A stretch of 43,831 bases of DNA from positions 1-43,831 of IMG/VR virus record IMGVR_UViG_3300025137_000072, one strand, 5' to 3'. Numbering within the stretch: position 1 is the stretch's first letter; each line of letters begins with the position of its first letter. The stretch is from a virus. Under the pieces are notes generated by a model. The model saw only the letters and a program-made list of their open reading frames with translations. It had not been told where the DNA came from and did not search any database. This document shows, in pieces, positions 6,989-16,164 of this stretch. The translations under genes and the position numbers were made by a program.

Positions 6989-9493
6989 CTATCCTTCGAA
7001 TTCTGTAGTTGGTGGAGTAAATGCAGAAGTGTATCTGGCTAAACCCCTAGTAATTCTCATGTCTTGGATATAACCGTTGAAATAACCGTTACCACCGTCA
7101 AATGACCAACCAGACCTAAACCCACCTAGCCCTATGTTTAAGGAGCCAGTTGATGTTTGTGTGTCCTCTAAGACACCATTAACGAACATTCTGAATGTGT
7201 TTCCAGATCGTGTCACAGCGTAATGATACCAAGTATCATGACTGAAGGTATTGGTTGTGTGCATAAATGGATTTCCACTTGATCTTCCACTAAAGCCGTT
7301 TACAAAAAAGCTAAATTTGTTAGCGTGACCAGTGTTGTCAAATCGGTGACCATTAGCACCCGAAGACCAACCAGTTACGGTACTCATAAACGCTGGGTAG
7401 GTATTGCCTGTTGCTACAGCGTGTACGAATGTTTCCATAGTGAAATCAACAGTACCAAAATTGAAGAAATCGTTAGCAGGAATCTGTAAGTAATCACTAT
7501 TTCCGTCATACACAATAGCAGAACTGCTAGTGAATTTTCTTTGAGTATTTGATGCGCTAGCTGTTCCGGCAACTGTGATTAATTCATTCGCACCTGATGC
7601 ATCCCAAATACTATTTTTATTTGTACATGTAAGCAATTGAGTATTTGTGATTGCAGTTAATGGCGCAGTTGGTGGAGTAAACGCACTAGTGTAAACCGCA
7701 GTTCCTTTTACAATTCTAAAGTCAGAAATATATCCATTAAAAGCATACGGATAATCCACACAACATCGTCCAACATTTAAAATGTTACTACTATCATTAA
7801 CTGTTTCTGAACCACCAATGGTAAGAACATGGCTAGCAACACCGTTTATCCACAAAGTTAATGCAGTTCCATTCCTTGTTACAGCTATATGATTCCACGT
7901 CTTTTGATAAACAGAAGTTGTACCATTCAAAGCTCTAGTTCCGGCACTAGTAATAACTTGAGCTTTCACATTAGGACTTTCTAAAAATATTCCAACTGAC
8001 ATTGTAGAAGTAGTACCACCAGCGTTAGCGTCAGCCAAAAGCCAATTATTGGGAAAAGCCGCATCAGCGTAGAACCACATTTCAATAGTAAAGTTACCAC
8101 TACCATATGTTTTATAAGCACCATCTGGTACAGTTAAATAATCTCCAGTACCGTCAAAGTATACAGCACCTCCATGATCTGCTTTTGTGTATCCACTTTC
8201 CAGAAGGTATGGACTAAATCTTCGTGTTCGAGTATTACCGGCAACAGTTAAAGCATGTGAATTAGTTGATCCATCAGCAATATAAGGGAGATGACATGCT
8301 AATAATGATGTATTTGTTATTGCTGTAAGAGATGAAGTTGGTGGTGTAAATCCTGAAGTATAAACTGCTGATTTTACAATTCTAAAGTCACGTATATATC
8401 CAGCAATAACGGCATTGATGTTGGAACCAGAAAATCTTCCGCCACCTATTACAGTAGCAGTAGATGAGTTCATATTCACGTTCCAAGTTGTAGTACCTTG
8501 TGATGCGCCATTTACAAATAATTCTAAGTCTGTACCATCTCTAACGACTGCTAAGTGAACCCATGCATTATTAATAGCTGTTGCTCCAGATATTAGTATT
8601 TGACTTGTTGCATATACTCTAAAAGTAGTGTCGGCGTGTCTAGACAATACAAGTCCATCTCCACTACCAGAAGATGAGTGAGTATCCCAGACACCTTTAT
8701 TGGTAGCGGTTGATGTTGCGTAGAACCAGCATTCTATTGTAAAATTTCCTGTTCCAATTGACATTGCGGCTGGAGTAGGTCCAGTTAAATAATCACCTGT
8801 ACCATCAAAGTATGTACTATAACCACCAAGATGATATGGTGTGAATGCGGTTGATGTTACATTACCTGCTTCAGTAATAGTATGATTATTTGTGGAAGCA
8901 TCAACTTGATTATCTGTACCAGCGGTATCTGCTTTTGCTAATAGAGTAGTATATTGAGAATTAGCAATTGTGAATGATAGTGTAAATGTTACTTGGTTGC
9001 TGCCAAAACTTATTCCATCTGATGCTTTAAATGTAAGAGTTGAGCTTAGATCAGAACCAAGAGCCGTGGCTGAATCTTGGGTTCTTGGTGTAATAGTAAA
9101 TACAGAAGAATCCTGAGATACTGTAGCCATCTTAAAGAAGTCACCGCCAGATTCTGCTGTCAATACAATATTAGCATCACTGTTATCTGAATCAGCCGCT
9201 GTTAAAGTAATAACAGTAGGTGTGGTACCGTCAGTTGCTAAACTGATTGTTCCATTAGGACTTACCGTTAATCTAGGTGTGGCATTGATTAATGCTACGT
9301 TATACCAGCCAGATCCATTTGAAATATAAAGTCTTGTTCCAACTAAAGCTTGATCTCCGGCTGATAAACCAGAAGTAGGTAATGAGTCAGAGGAACTAAA
9401 TACTTGCATACTAGCGGCATTGTCTAGAGCAGAGCTTGCAACATCTCCTGTACTCGTTATGAGATTTGCTAATTTTCTATTAATAGAAGACAT
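6989..9493 (-). CDS. fibre/adhesin with Ig-like domain and three LamG-type jellyroll domains
   Basis: The 834-residue protein shares its N-terminal module (SLPTSGLSAGDQA, then YISNGSGWYNVAL) and an Ig/cadherin-like domain (about residues 70-185, ending TLTFKASDG) with the propeller proteins. Three LamG/concanavalin-like domains follow, marked by YFDGTGDYL, a second YFDGTGDYL and YDGNSDYLQIP, each with a FTIE/FTME-W strand and an LxLFVNG or LTLWINGV or FRMFVNGV strand. Each ends in a D(F/M)RI(V/T)(K/R) then YTSxFTPPT linker. LamG folds commonly bind glycans, so host-surface polysaccharide binding is likely. A late promoter octamer lies 17 bases upstream. Confidence 0.85.
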   Translation of the reverse strand: MSSINRKLANLITSTGDVASSALDNAASMQVFSSSDSLPTSGLSAGDQALVGTRLYISNGSGWYNVALINATPRLTVSPNGTISLATDGTTPTVITLTAADSDNSDANIVLTAESGGDFFKMATVSQDSSVFTITPRTQDSATALGSDLSSTLTFKASDGISFGSNQVTFTLSFTIANSQYTTLLAKADTAGTDNQVDASTNNHTITEAGNVTSTAFTPYHLGGYSTYFDGTGDYLTGPTPAAMSIGTGNFTIECWFYATSTATNKGVWDTHSSSGSGDGLVLSRHADTTFRVYATSQILISGATAINNAWVHLAVVRDGTDLELFVNGASQGTTTWNVNMNSSTATVIGGGRFSGSNINAVIAGYIRDFRIVKSAVYTSGFTPPTSSLTAITNTSLLACHLPYIADGSTNSHALTVAGNTRTRRFSPYLLESGYTKADHGGAVYFDGTGDYLTVPDGAYKTYGSGNFTIEMWFYADAAFPNNWLLADANAGGTTSTMSVGIFLESPNVKAQVITSAGTRALNGTTSVYQKTWNHIAVTRNGTALTLWINGVASHVLTIGGSETVNDSSNILNVGRCCVDYPYAFNGYISDFRIVKGTAVYTSAFTPPTAPLTAITNTQLLTCTNKNSIWDASGANELITVAGTASASNTQRKFTSSSAIVYDGNSDYLQIPANDFFNFGTVDFTMETFVHAVATGNTYPAFMSTVTGWSSGANGHRFDNTGHANKFSFFVNGFSGRSSGNPFMHTTNTFSHDTWYHYAVTRSGNTFRMFVNGVLEDTQTSTGSLNIGLGGFRSGWSFDGGNGYFNGYIQDMRITRGLARYTSAFTPPTTEFEG

Positions 9494-9510
9494 GCCTTTT
9501 CCTTTTTACC

Positions 9511-9518
9511 TATTTATA
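9511..9518 (-). promoter_or_regulatory. T4-type late promoter (TATAAATA) for the LamG fibre gene
   Basis: An exact TATAAATA on the minus strand lies 17 bases before the ATG at 9493, leaving room for a short leader with an AAAAGG ribosome site. It matches the gp55-type late promoter consensus of T4-like phages. Confidence 0.6.
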
Positions 9519-9530
9519 ACTCTTTAATAA

Positions 9531-11363
9531 TTATACAGTCCAAACGTAAGCACCACCAGCGTTATCAGCAGTAAAGTCTAATTTGTGTGCTCCTCCAATA
9601 ATAAAAGTACCATTATTACTCGATTGCAAGTCTTCACCTGTTTCATTTGAACCACTACCAAGATCAATAGAGGAGAATAAAGATGTTCTGTAACTGTATG
9701 TGCTTGCTCCTGTACCTGTTTTTTCGAATACGTACACCTCACCTGGTCCTGCTACAAACGGTGAAACCCCATGGGACTTAGGCGCAGATATCAATAATAA
9801 ATCATCATTTCCCTTTGGTATATGTACTCTATAACCAAATGAAAGAACATAGCCACCACCTCCGCCAGACCACGTAGGACCGTGTTCGCCAGTTAGTTTT
9901 TGTACCTGTGACCAAGTAGAACCTGATCTTGTAAAGACATATGCTGCGCCATCACCATATGAACCACTATACCTAGCTCCAGCAACTGCTATAGTTGCAT
10001 CGCTATTAAGAGCAACACCATAACCCATTTGGTCGTTGGAAGCACGGTCAGATCCATATAGTGCAGCTTCTTGGCTCCAAGTACTTCCAGATCGTTTCCA
10101 TATATATGCGCCACCAGCATTAGCAACACTGCCATAGTCATCTTGGCTACCACCAACTATAATATAATTTGTGTCCTCACTTATCCCAACGTTTCTTCCA
10201 AACTGAGAAACTCCGCTACTAGAAACGCCTCCTGTAAATGTTTGTTGATGAGACCAACTTGTACCAGATCTTGTATAAACACTAACTTTATCTTTACTAC
10301 CGGAACCACTTACGATGTATGTCATATCCTGATTAGCGTCAAATCTTGACATATAACTCGCTGCTTCTGGAGCATCTAATGTTGCTTCTTTTGACCAACT
10401 TGTACCTGATCTTGTAAGAACATATATTTGACCAAAATCTTGCCCAGATGTAGATGAATGATTTGCTCTGTAAGCACTTACTGCTGCTCTAGAACCATCG
10501 CTATTTAACCTAGCACACATACCAAAATACAAATAACCAGATGTAGGTGGGTTAGTAGTAGCATAGCTTGTTCCTGCTAACTTGACCTGTTGTGACCAAA
10601 CATTACTTCCATTATTTGTAAACACAAAGGCAGAGCCGCTTCCGGAATATGTGTCATCGTCAAATGGATTTCCAACTAAAGCATATAAACCATCTCCACT
10701 AAGAGCAACACTAGTGCCAAATCCATCATATGCGGCAAGCCCACTACCAGTTAATTTCTTTTCTGTAACTGATCCAGACCAATCAGGACCAAATGATAAT
10801 GTAAATGTATTCTGTACAGTAGCTTGATTAACACCGTCACTTGCCTTGAATGTCAACGTTGCCGATCCATCTGATCCTAGTGATGTTGCAGAGTCTGCAG
10901 TTCTTGGAGTAATTGTTACAACCGAAGAATCTCGAGATACTTTAGCAAACTTAAATAGATCTCCACCTGATTCAAGTGATAAAACTAGATTAGCGTTATC
11001 ATTATCAGAATCGGTAGCTGTCATTGTAATAGTTGTATCTGATCCTGCAGTCAATGCAATTGTTCCGGATGCGCTTAGTGTCAATGATGGTGTAGCATTA
11101 ACTAATGCTACGTTATACCAGCCATTTCCATTTGATACATATATTCTTGAGTTTTCAGTTACATACGCTTGTTGGCCAGTAGTTAAATTTGTTACCGGTA
11201 GTGAATCAAGAGTACTAAAGACACTCATTGAAGATGCAGACTTCATTACAAGAACTGCAGCTGAATCAATAGTAGAAGTAGTGGAAGGACGTAACGCTTT
11301 TAAATTAGTATTAGTCTTACGTGTTTCTTCTAAGAATTTCGTTATATCTCGTACTCTACTCAT
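9531..11363 (-). CDS. fibre/adhesin with Ig-like domain and seven-bladed beta-propeller
   Basis: The 610-residue protein starts MSRVRDITKFLEET, an anchor like those of its paralogues, followed by YVSNGNGWYNVAL and an Ig/cadherin-like domain (about residues 92-193). The C-terminal 415 residues form seven repeats of about 50-65 residues. Most end in a YVFTRSGSTWSQ-type strand and begin with FG and SxDG/NSDG turns, the FG-GAP/integrin-alpha propeller pattern. The sixth repeat is divergent (FEKTGTGAS). Seven repeats are the expected number for a closed propeller. A receptor-binding role is inferred. Paralogues lie at 11374-13089 and 27338-29191. Confidence 0.85.
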   Translation of the reverse strand: MSRVRDITKFLEETRKTNTNLKALRPSTTSTIDSAAVLVMKSASSMSVFSTLDSLPVTNLTTGQQAYVTENSRIYVSNGNGWYNVALVNATPSLTLSASGTIALTAGSDTTITMTATDSDNDNANLVLSLESGGDLFKFAKVSRDSSVVTITPRTADSATSLGSDGSATLTFKASDGVNQATVQNTFTLSFGPDWSGSVTEKKLTGSGLAAYDGFGTSVALSGDGLYALVGNPFDDDTYSGSGSAFVFTNNGSNVWSQQVKLAGTSYATTNPPTSGYLYFGMCARLNSDGSRAAVSAYRANHSSTSGQDFGQIYVLTRSGTSWSKEATLDAPEAASYMSRFDANQDMTYIVSGSGSKDKVSVYTRSGTSWSHQQTFTGGVSSSGVSQFGRNVGISEDTNYIIVGGSQDDYGSVANAGGAYIWKRSGSTWSQEAALYGSDRASNDQMGYGVALNSDATIAVAGARYSGSYGDGAAYVFTRSGSTWSQVQKLTGEHGPTWSGGGGGYVLSFGYRVHIPKGNDDLLLISAPKSHGVSPFVAGPGEVYVFEKTGTGASTYSYRTSLFSSIDLGSGSNETGEDLQSSNNGTFIIGGAHKLDFTADNAGGAYVWTV

Positions 11364-11373
11364 TTATTTTTCC

Positions 11374-13089
11374 CTAAGCTTTAAATATATATGCTGAACC
11401 ACGATTTGCTGTGCTACCATCACCATCTTCTTGATGGGCACCAACAACTACGTAACTACCATCAGTACTAATCGACACAGCTCTTCCAAATCCATCATTT
11501 GAAGCTAAATCAGATGATGCTAATATTTGTCGTTGAGTCCAAGAAGTTCCGGATCTTTCATAAACATATGCATTGTTAATAGCGCTTGTGCCGCCTACGA
11601 CTATATAATTTGCATCTCTTGACATATCACCGGCCCAACCAAACCGGTCGCCACCTGCGCCATCTGATGCTGTTAACTTTGCTTGTTGTGACCAAGAGGT
11701 TCCTGATCTAGTAAAAACATAAGCCGATCCTACGTTACTATTGTCTCCTCTTGAACCTATATAAGCATAACTTCCATCAGAATTTAATGCACAAGATTGA
11801 CCCATCATATCATTTGAAGCTCTATCAGATGCTGTTAATTGCGCTTGTTGTGACCATGAAGTTCCTGATCTAATAAAAATAAATCCAGAACCAGCGTATT
11901 CATTTGAGCCCGTACCTTCAAATGGTGATCCTGTAAATATGTAATCGCCAGCATTAGAAATATCTATCGATCTTCCTAATTGAACCGTTGCAACAGAAGC
12001 TTGTAAAAATGCTTCTTGTGACCATGAAGTTCCTGATCTACTATAAACATAAACTGCGCCTTTATTAGTACCACCAGTTGGATTTGTCGCCGCTCCAACA
12101 CAAAGGCGAGTTCCATCAGGAGTAATACAACATGTGTTTCCATACTCATCACTATATCCACTACTAACTTTATACGGGCCAGCTATTTCTTGTTGTAGAG
12201 ACCATGTTGATCCGGATCTTATATAAATGTAAAATTTGTTTGATCCCCAAGCTCCAACTCCAGCATAAGTACCTGTGGCATCGATGCAAACTGAACCAGC
12301 ATAATAATCTTGATCCACTGGAGATGCTGGATTCAATATTTGTTGCTGTGACCAACTAGAACCTGATCGTACATAGATATAAGCAGTGCCTCTATTTGTG
12401 CCAGTATTTGCGGAACCAACAATTGCGTATGATCCATCCCCACTTATAGCTACTGACTCCATATCACCAAAGTTATCACTTGCTGCACCATTAGATGGTT
12501 CTAATTTTGCTTGTTGAGCAGGAGTAGTAGTCCAATCAGGACCAAATGATAGCGTAAATGTATTTACTACTGATCCAATACTTATTCCATCACTTGCTTT
12601 AAACGTTAATGTAGCTGATCCGTCGTAACCTAATGTGGTGGCAGAATCTTCTGTCCTTGGTGTGATGGTTACAACTGATGAATCCTGAGATACTGTTGCG
12701 AACTTAAATAGATCACCACCAGATTCTACTGACAGTGTTAAATTACCAGTGGCGTTGTCAGAATCTAAAGCAGTCATAGTAATAGTGGTAGCCGTACCAT
12801 CACTGGACAAAGCAATTGTACCTGATGCGCTTAGTGTTAATCTAGGAGTTGCGTTTATAAGAGCTACATTATACCAGCCGCTTCCATTTGAAATGTATAA
12901 TCTACTTTGTCCAGATGCACCGGCTGATTCTACGAATGCTTGGTCGCCTGAACTTAAACCACTACTTGGCAATGCACTTACAGAATTATATACTACAACC
13001 GAATTGGGAACATTATCTAAACGAAGTGTTTTTACGTCACCGACCCTATCTATTAAACTCGCTATTTTTCTTGCTTTTGATTCTGCCAT
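11374..13089 (-). CDS. fibre/adhesin with Ig-like domain and seven-bladed beta-propeller
   Basis: The 571-residue protein starts MAESKARKIASLIDRVGDV, closer to the LamG paralogue's N-terminus than to the other propellers. It then has YISNGSGWYNVAL and an Ig-like domain ending TLTFKASDG. Seven FG-GAP-like repeats follow, most ending in YxRSGTSWSQ and opening with LTASDxASNDxFG, so the propeller is regular and complete at the AYIFKA C-terminus. Similar genes are found in marine phages with unknown ligands. It is nine bases downstream of the tube-like gene 13099-13608 and ten upstream of the next propeller gene, suggesting one transcript. Confidence 0.86.
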   Translation of the reverse strand: MAESKARKIASLIDRVGDVKTLRLDNVPNSVVVYNSVSALPSSGLSSGDQAFVESAGASGQSRLYISNGSGWYNVALINATPRLTLSASGTIALSSDGTATTITMTALDSDNATGNLTLSVESGGDLFKFATVSQDSSVVTITPRTEDSATTLGYDGSATLTFKASDGISIGSVVNTFTLSFGPDWTTTPAQQAKLEPSNGAASDNFGDMESVAISGDGSYAIVGSANTGTNRGTAYIYVRSGSSWSQQQILNPASPVDQDYYAGSVCIDATGTYAGVGAWGSNKFYIYIRSGSTWSLQQEIAGPYKVSSGYSDEYGNTCCITPDGTRLCVGAATNPTGGTNKGAVYVYSRSGTSWSQEAFLQASVATVQLGRSIDISNAGDYIFTGSPFEGTGSNEYAGSGFIFIRSGTSWSQQAQLTASDRASNDMMGQSCALNSDGSYAYIGSRGDNSNVGSAYVFTRSGTSWSQQAKLTASDGAGGDRFGWAGDMSRDANYIVVGGTSAINNAYVYERSGTSWTQRQILASSDLASNDGFGRAVSISTDGSYVVVGAHQEDGDGSTANRGSAYIFKA

Positions 13090-13098
13090 AGTGGGTCC

Positions 13099-13608
13099 TT
13101 ACTTAGTTAATTCAAAATAGTTAAATCTAAATGATGCGGCAAAGGTAATGAATTCGTTTCCACTTGCGGTTGATTCAAATGCAATGTCACCTAATGAGGT
13201 AGGTACACAATCAACGTACCTTACTCGTTTTGTTTGATTATTATGACTCGATAAAATTGATAAAGTAATATCAGAATAAGTCCCAGGAAGCCCAGCAGAT
13301 GCTTGAAATGCTGTGCGCTTTGTCATTGGTGTTTCAAGTAATCTACGTATCCATTGATACATCTCATCATAGCCTTTAAGATCTTCATCCAATATAATAT
13401 TACACGATAACTCGTTAAAGGTAAGTGTATCACCCGGAAGTGGTACACCTGCAATTCGAGAATATGGAAGTTCAACTGGATTGAATATCATTCCGGGATG
13501 TGTAATATTTTGACAAAAGAATTCAAGGTTAGGAAAGTTACGTCTATCAATAACCAGCTTAAAGCTAGTCGGTTGTAGGTAATTAAAATTTTCAGTTAGT
13601 GTTGCCAT
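13099..13608 (-). CDS. gp19/gp54-like tail tube-fold structural protein
   Basis: The 169-residue protein contains FPNLEFFCQNITHPGM, LPGDTLTFNELSCNIILDED and YDEMYQWIRRLLETP, the strand and helix pattern I associate with the T4 gp19 tail tube family. It is distinct from the canonical gp19 at 19051-19578. A second tube-fold protein could be a tube initiator or a baseplate-tube adaptor (T4 gp54 has this fold), or a fibre-attachment protein given the fibre genes that follow. It has an AAGGG ribosome site and an overlapping late promoter octamer. Confidence 0.65.
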   Translation of the reverse strand: MATLTENFNYLQPTSFKLVIDRRNFPNLEFFCQNITHPGMIFNPVELPYSRIAGVPLPGDTLTFNELSCNIILDEDLKGYDEMYQWIRRLLETPMTKRTAFQASAGLPGTYSDITLSILSSHNNQTKRVRYVDCVPTSLGDIAFESTASGNEFITFAASFRFNYFELTK

Positions 13609-13613
13609 ACCCT

Positions 13614-13621
13614 TATTTATA
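13614..13621 (-). promoter_or_regulatory. TATAAATA late promoter motif just before the tube-like gene
   Basis: An exact TATAAATA on the minus strand lies only five bases upstream of the ATG at 13608. A T4-like start site would fall near the start codon, leaving almost no leader, so it may serve the downstream fibre genes or give a leaderless transcript. Confidence 0.45.
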
Positions 13622-13631
13622 TATTTTTTCC

Positions 13632-13660
13632 TTTACAAATACAATAAAATATGGTATAAT
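13632..13660 (+). promoter_or_regulatory. rightward early-type promoter, antisense to the capsid gene
   Basis: On the plus strand TTTACA (13632-13637) and TATAAT (13655-13660) are 17 bases apart with TGG before the -10. It matches the leftward early promoter at 42350-42378 at 23 of 29 positions, including TTTACAAAT and TATGGTATAAT, and has a T6 tract just upstream. No rightward gene follows. Confidence 0.6.
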
Positions 13661-13666
13661 AAACTA

Positions 13667-13735
13667 TGGTTTGGAGAGAGGAGGATACCAGATAAAAAAG
13701 GACCGGCTTTCGCCGGTCCAGTTCGTATTCTATTT
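13667..13735 (+). ncRNA. candidate small RNA from the rightward promoter
   Basis: A transcript starting about seven bases after the -10 box at 13660 would contain a purine-rich stretch (GGAGAGAGGAGG), the 8-bp GC-rich hairpin at 13700-13719, and a T-rich tail near 13730. No open frame of useful length with a ribosome site was found; the ATG at 13665 gives nine codons. The boundaries are inferred. If the hairpin does not stop it, the RNA would run antisense into gene 23. Confidence 0.25.
13694..13719 (-). terminator. rho-independent terminator after gene 23
   Basis: On the minus strand an 8-bp perfect stem (GGACCGGC/GCCGGTCC) with a GAAA loop is followed directly by six T residues. It lies 26 bases after the gp23 stop codon, so it would isolate the capsid transcript from the fibre genes. 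Confidence 0.9.
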
Positions 13736-13744
13736 TTTTATTCT

Positions 13745-15082
13745 TTATGCAAGAATATTGTCTACGCGGAAGATCCGGTAGTATTGGTTAGTCTTAGCAG
13801 TAGCTAGGCCAGATGCTGGAGAAGAACCTACGAATGGATTTGATACCATACCGTAACGTGTCTTAAATCCAATTTTTGGCTGGAAGCTTTGCTCACCTAC
13901 TGCACGAACCATAGTTAGTGGTACGTATGGGCAATAGAAGAGACCTGCATCATAAGGGTTAGTTCCCTTATAACCAACATTGACGTAGTCCTGAGTTGCA
14001 TATGGATCAATGTAGACCCGTGTGCGACCATTCATAACACCAGCAAAAGTATTGCCAGTATCGTCTACTTGCAGGTTCATTGACATTGCAGGTGTGTAGT
14101 CAAGCATGCCAGAAGCTGAAAGAGCAGAAGCAACATCTGATGAACAGATCATAAAGTTACCTTTACCCCGACGTGTTTCTTTAGCAATTGTGTTAGCTTC
14201 ACGCTCGATTTGTACGATCAGGCCTTTGAATTTCTCCACTGACCAACGACCGTCTGCATCTGTTGCGAGGTTGAAGATACCGTTAATTGCTGTGTTAGCA
14301 GTTAGTGCACCTGTCTTAGCTTGTGAGTTAACTGTGCGAATAACTTCACGGTTAATTTCAGCCATGATCTCAGTTGACAGAATGTTAGCCAGTTCTGTTT
14401 CAGCATCCAGGCCATGAATGGCTTTAAGATCCTGAGCAAGTTCCAAGCTATATTCTGCTTTCAGTGCCCGTGACTTGGCAGTCACAGTTGCTTTTTCGAT
14501 GGTGAAACCCATTTCAGCAAAGCTCTCACCAACACCGTCGCCCAAAGCTTCAGCTTCGGCTGTTGAGTATGGATCATTAGCTGCTAGAGGATCGGTACGC
14601 TCATCATCGATTGTTCCTACGCCGGAGGCTGAAGAATCAACCAAACCAGAGGATGAACCGTTTGCAGTCGTTGCAGAATCTCCGGAGAAGCCAACTGGTG
14701 CTTCGTTGAAGAGTGCCTCGCTGCCGGATGCTACTCCACCCTTTGTCTTTTCAAAGGTTGACTTCATTGCGAAGATCAAGCCTGTTGGTCCGGACATTGG
14801 CTGGACTCCACACATGTCATATGCCATAAGGTTTGGCATTGCACGGCGGACAAGAGCAATAAGAACTGGATTCCAGTTAGCAGCATTGCCTGTGTTGTTT
14901 GTTGGAGCTGCTTCTGTCATGAATTGGCCTTGGGCCGCTTCTTCTGCGAATGCACGCTCTTGGTTTTCTAGAATAGCAGCAGTAACTGCTTTCCGGTGAT
15001 GATCTTTAATAGTGCCGGCAGACTCTTCGTTCAGTACCGGTGCCCATTTTTCGATCAGTCGATCATATGATACGGTTTGCAT
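13745..15082 (-). CDS. 23: major capsid protein gp23
   Basis: The 445-residue protein matches the T4-like major capsid family: N-terminal DRLIEKWAPVLNE, then NWNPVLIALVRRAMPNL and GVQPMSGPTGLIFAM, a central EMGFTIEKATVTAKSRALKAEYS block, and a C-terminal YGMVSNPFVG. It forms the hexamers of the head. The likely gp21 maturation cut is after FMTE (E57), just before AAPTNN, corresponding to the T4 cut after E65. It has an upstream scaffold gene 18 bases away and a strong terminator behind it. Confidence 0.97.
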   Translation of the reverse strand: MQTVSYDRLIEKWAPVLNEESAGTIKDHHRKAVTAAILENQERAFAEEAAQGQFMTEAAPTNNTGNAANWNPVLIALVRRAMPNLMAYDMCGVQPMSGPTGLIFAMKSTFEKTKGGVASGSEALFNEAPVGFSGDSATTANGSSSGLVDSSASGVGTIDDERTDPLAANDPYSTAEAEALGDGVGESFAEMGFTIEKATVTAKSRALKAEYSLELAQDLKAIHGLDAETELANILSTEIMAEINREVIRTVNSQAKTGALTANTAINGIFNLATDADGRWSVEKFKGLIVQIEREANTIAKETRRGKGNFMICSSDVASALSASGMLDYTPAMSMNLQVDDTGNTFAGVMNGRTRVYIDPYATQDYVNVGYKGTNPYDAGLFYCPYVPLTMVRAVGEQSFQPKIGFKTRYGMVSNPFVGSSPASGLATAKTNQYYRIFRVDNILA

Positions 15083-15099
15083 TTTTCTTGGACTCCCAA

Positions 15100-16146
15100 T
15101 TATTTATTTGTTTTTTGGATTGCTGTTAGATACTGAGCCATAGAACCCGATGCTACTTGTACACCATCGTCATCCGACACATCTTCTTCCATAGAAGCTG
15201 TTTCAGTAACTTTTTTGGTAAAGTATGATTCTTTAACAGTCTCTACTTTCTCAGCGAAAGTTTCTTCTGAATCAAAATCGATATCACTTACCAGTGACTT
15301 TAGTTTTTCAACTTGAGTTTCTGCAAGATCTTCAGATGCTTCACGGATAACTTTTTCCCGCTTGAGCTCTTCGAGTTCTCCCATCATCTCAATGTTTTTA
15401 GCAGTTGTATCATTTAGTGACTCTTCGAGTTCTGATACCTGATCTGCCATTTCGTCAACTAAGTCAACCTTAGCTTCCGGAACTTCGATGTAAGACTCTT
15501 CAAACAAATCTTTCAGACTTGACATGAAGTTCTCAGCAATTTCTGTTCTTAGGCCTGACTGGACTGCAAGCTTATTATCTTCCATCCAGCTCTCAACTAC
15601 GTAGTTAAGATAATTGTCGACTTTTTCAACTAGGTCAGCTTTAGTAGATTCTACTTCTTCTGCTAACTCTGTGTTGTACTTCTCTTCAAGGCGATCGATC
15701 TCTTCAGATAGCTTAGACTTAATAGCTGCTTCAAAGATTGTCTCTGCTTTTGCCTTGAATTCATCTGACAGAGTTGCCTCTGATTCGACGAGTGCGTTTA
15801 GATCTTCTGAAAAATCAACTTCATAATCGAGTTCTGGAGATTCAGCAATTGCTTCACCTTCAAAATTATCTTCATCGAAGTTTGCTTTGTCATACATAGC
15901 ATGCAAATCTTTTTTACTCTTTTTTTGCATCATGCCAACCATAGCAGTAATTAGTCCTGCTTTAGTTTTGATCATTGGATCTTGTTTAGTTTGATCACCC
16001 TTACGCGTTGGCGCTTTACCTGTAGCTTCACCTGCTTTATCAACAGATGCTACAGACTGAGCCTCAGCATTTTTCGGATCGTGAGTCATTGCTTCCACGA
16101 CATCGTTGTCATCATGGAGGTCAATCTCTTGATTTTCTTCAGTCAT
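15100..16146 (-). CDS. 22: prohead scaffold protein gp22
   Basis: The 348-residue, highly acidic and helical protein sits between the gp21 protease and gp23 genes exactly as T4 gp22 does. Long coiled-coil stretches (about residues 110-290) such as EEIDRLEEKYNTELAEEVES fit a core scaffold rod. The Asp/Glu-rich N-terminus and several LxE sites fit degradation by gp21 during maturation. It would assemble inside the prohead and be cleaved to peptides before packaging. Sequence in this family is poorly conserved, so position and composition carry the call. Confidence 0.9.
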   Translation of the reverse strand: MTEENQEIDLHDDNDVVEAMTHDPKNAEAQSVASVDKAGEATGKAPTRKGDQTKQDPMIKTKAGLITAMVGMMQKKSKKDLHAMYDKANFDEDNFEGEAIAESPELDYEVDFSEDLNALVESEATLSDEFKAKAETIFEAAIKSKLSEEIDRLEEKYNTELAEEVESTKADLVEKVDNYLNYVVESWMEDNKLAVQSGLRTEIAENFMSSLKDLFEESYIEVPEAKVDLVDEMADQVSELEESLNDTTAKNIEMMGELEELKREKVIREASEDLAETQVEKLKSLVSDIDFDSEETFAEKVETVKESYFTKKVTETASMEEDVSDDDGVQVASGSMAQYLTAIQKTNK

Positions 16147-16164
16147 AATTGACTCCTTTATTTA

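Noticed and set aside
10846-11397. Rightward frame of 183 codons opposite a propeller gene
   Set aside because: It mirrors the Ser/Asp-rich Ig-like domain; similar shadows appear at 12749 and 28608 opposite the same domain in the paralogues.
13599-13781. Rightward frame of 60 codons after the tube-like gene
   Set aside because: It starts upstream of the rightward promoter, crosses the terminator hairpin and enters gene 23 antisense; the translation is unstructured.
14475-14999. Rightward frame of 174 codons opposite gene 23
   Set aside because: It is a shadow of the well-biased capsid gene, with no ribosome site or recognisable protein.
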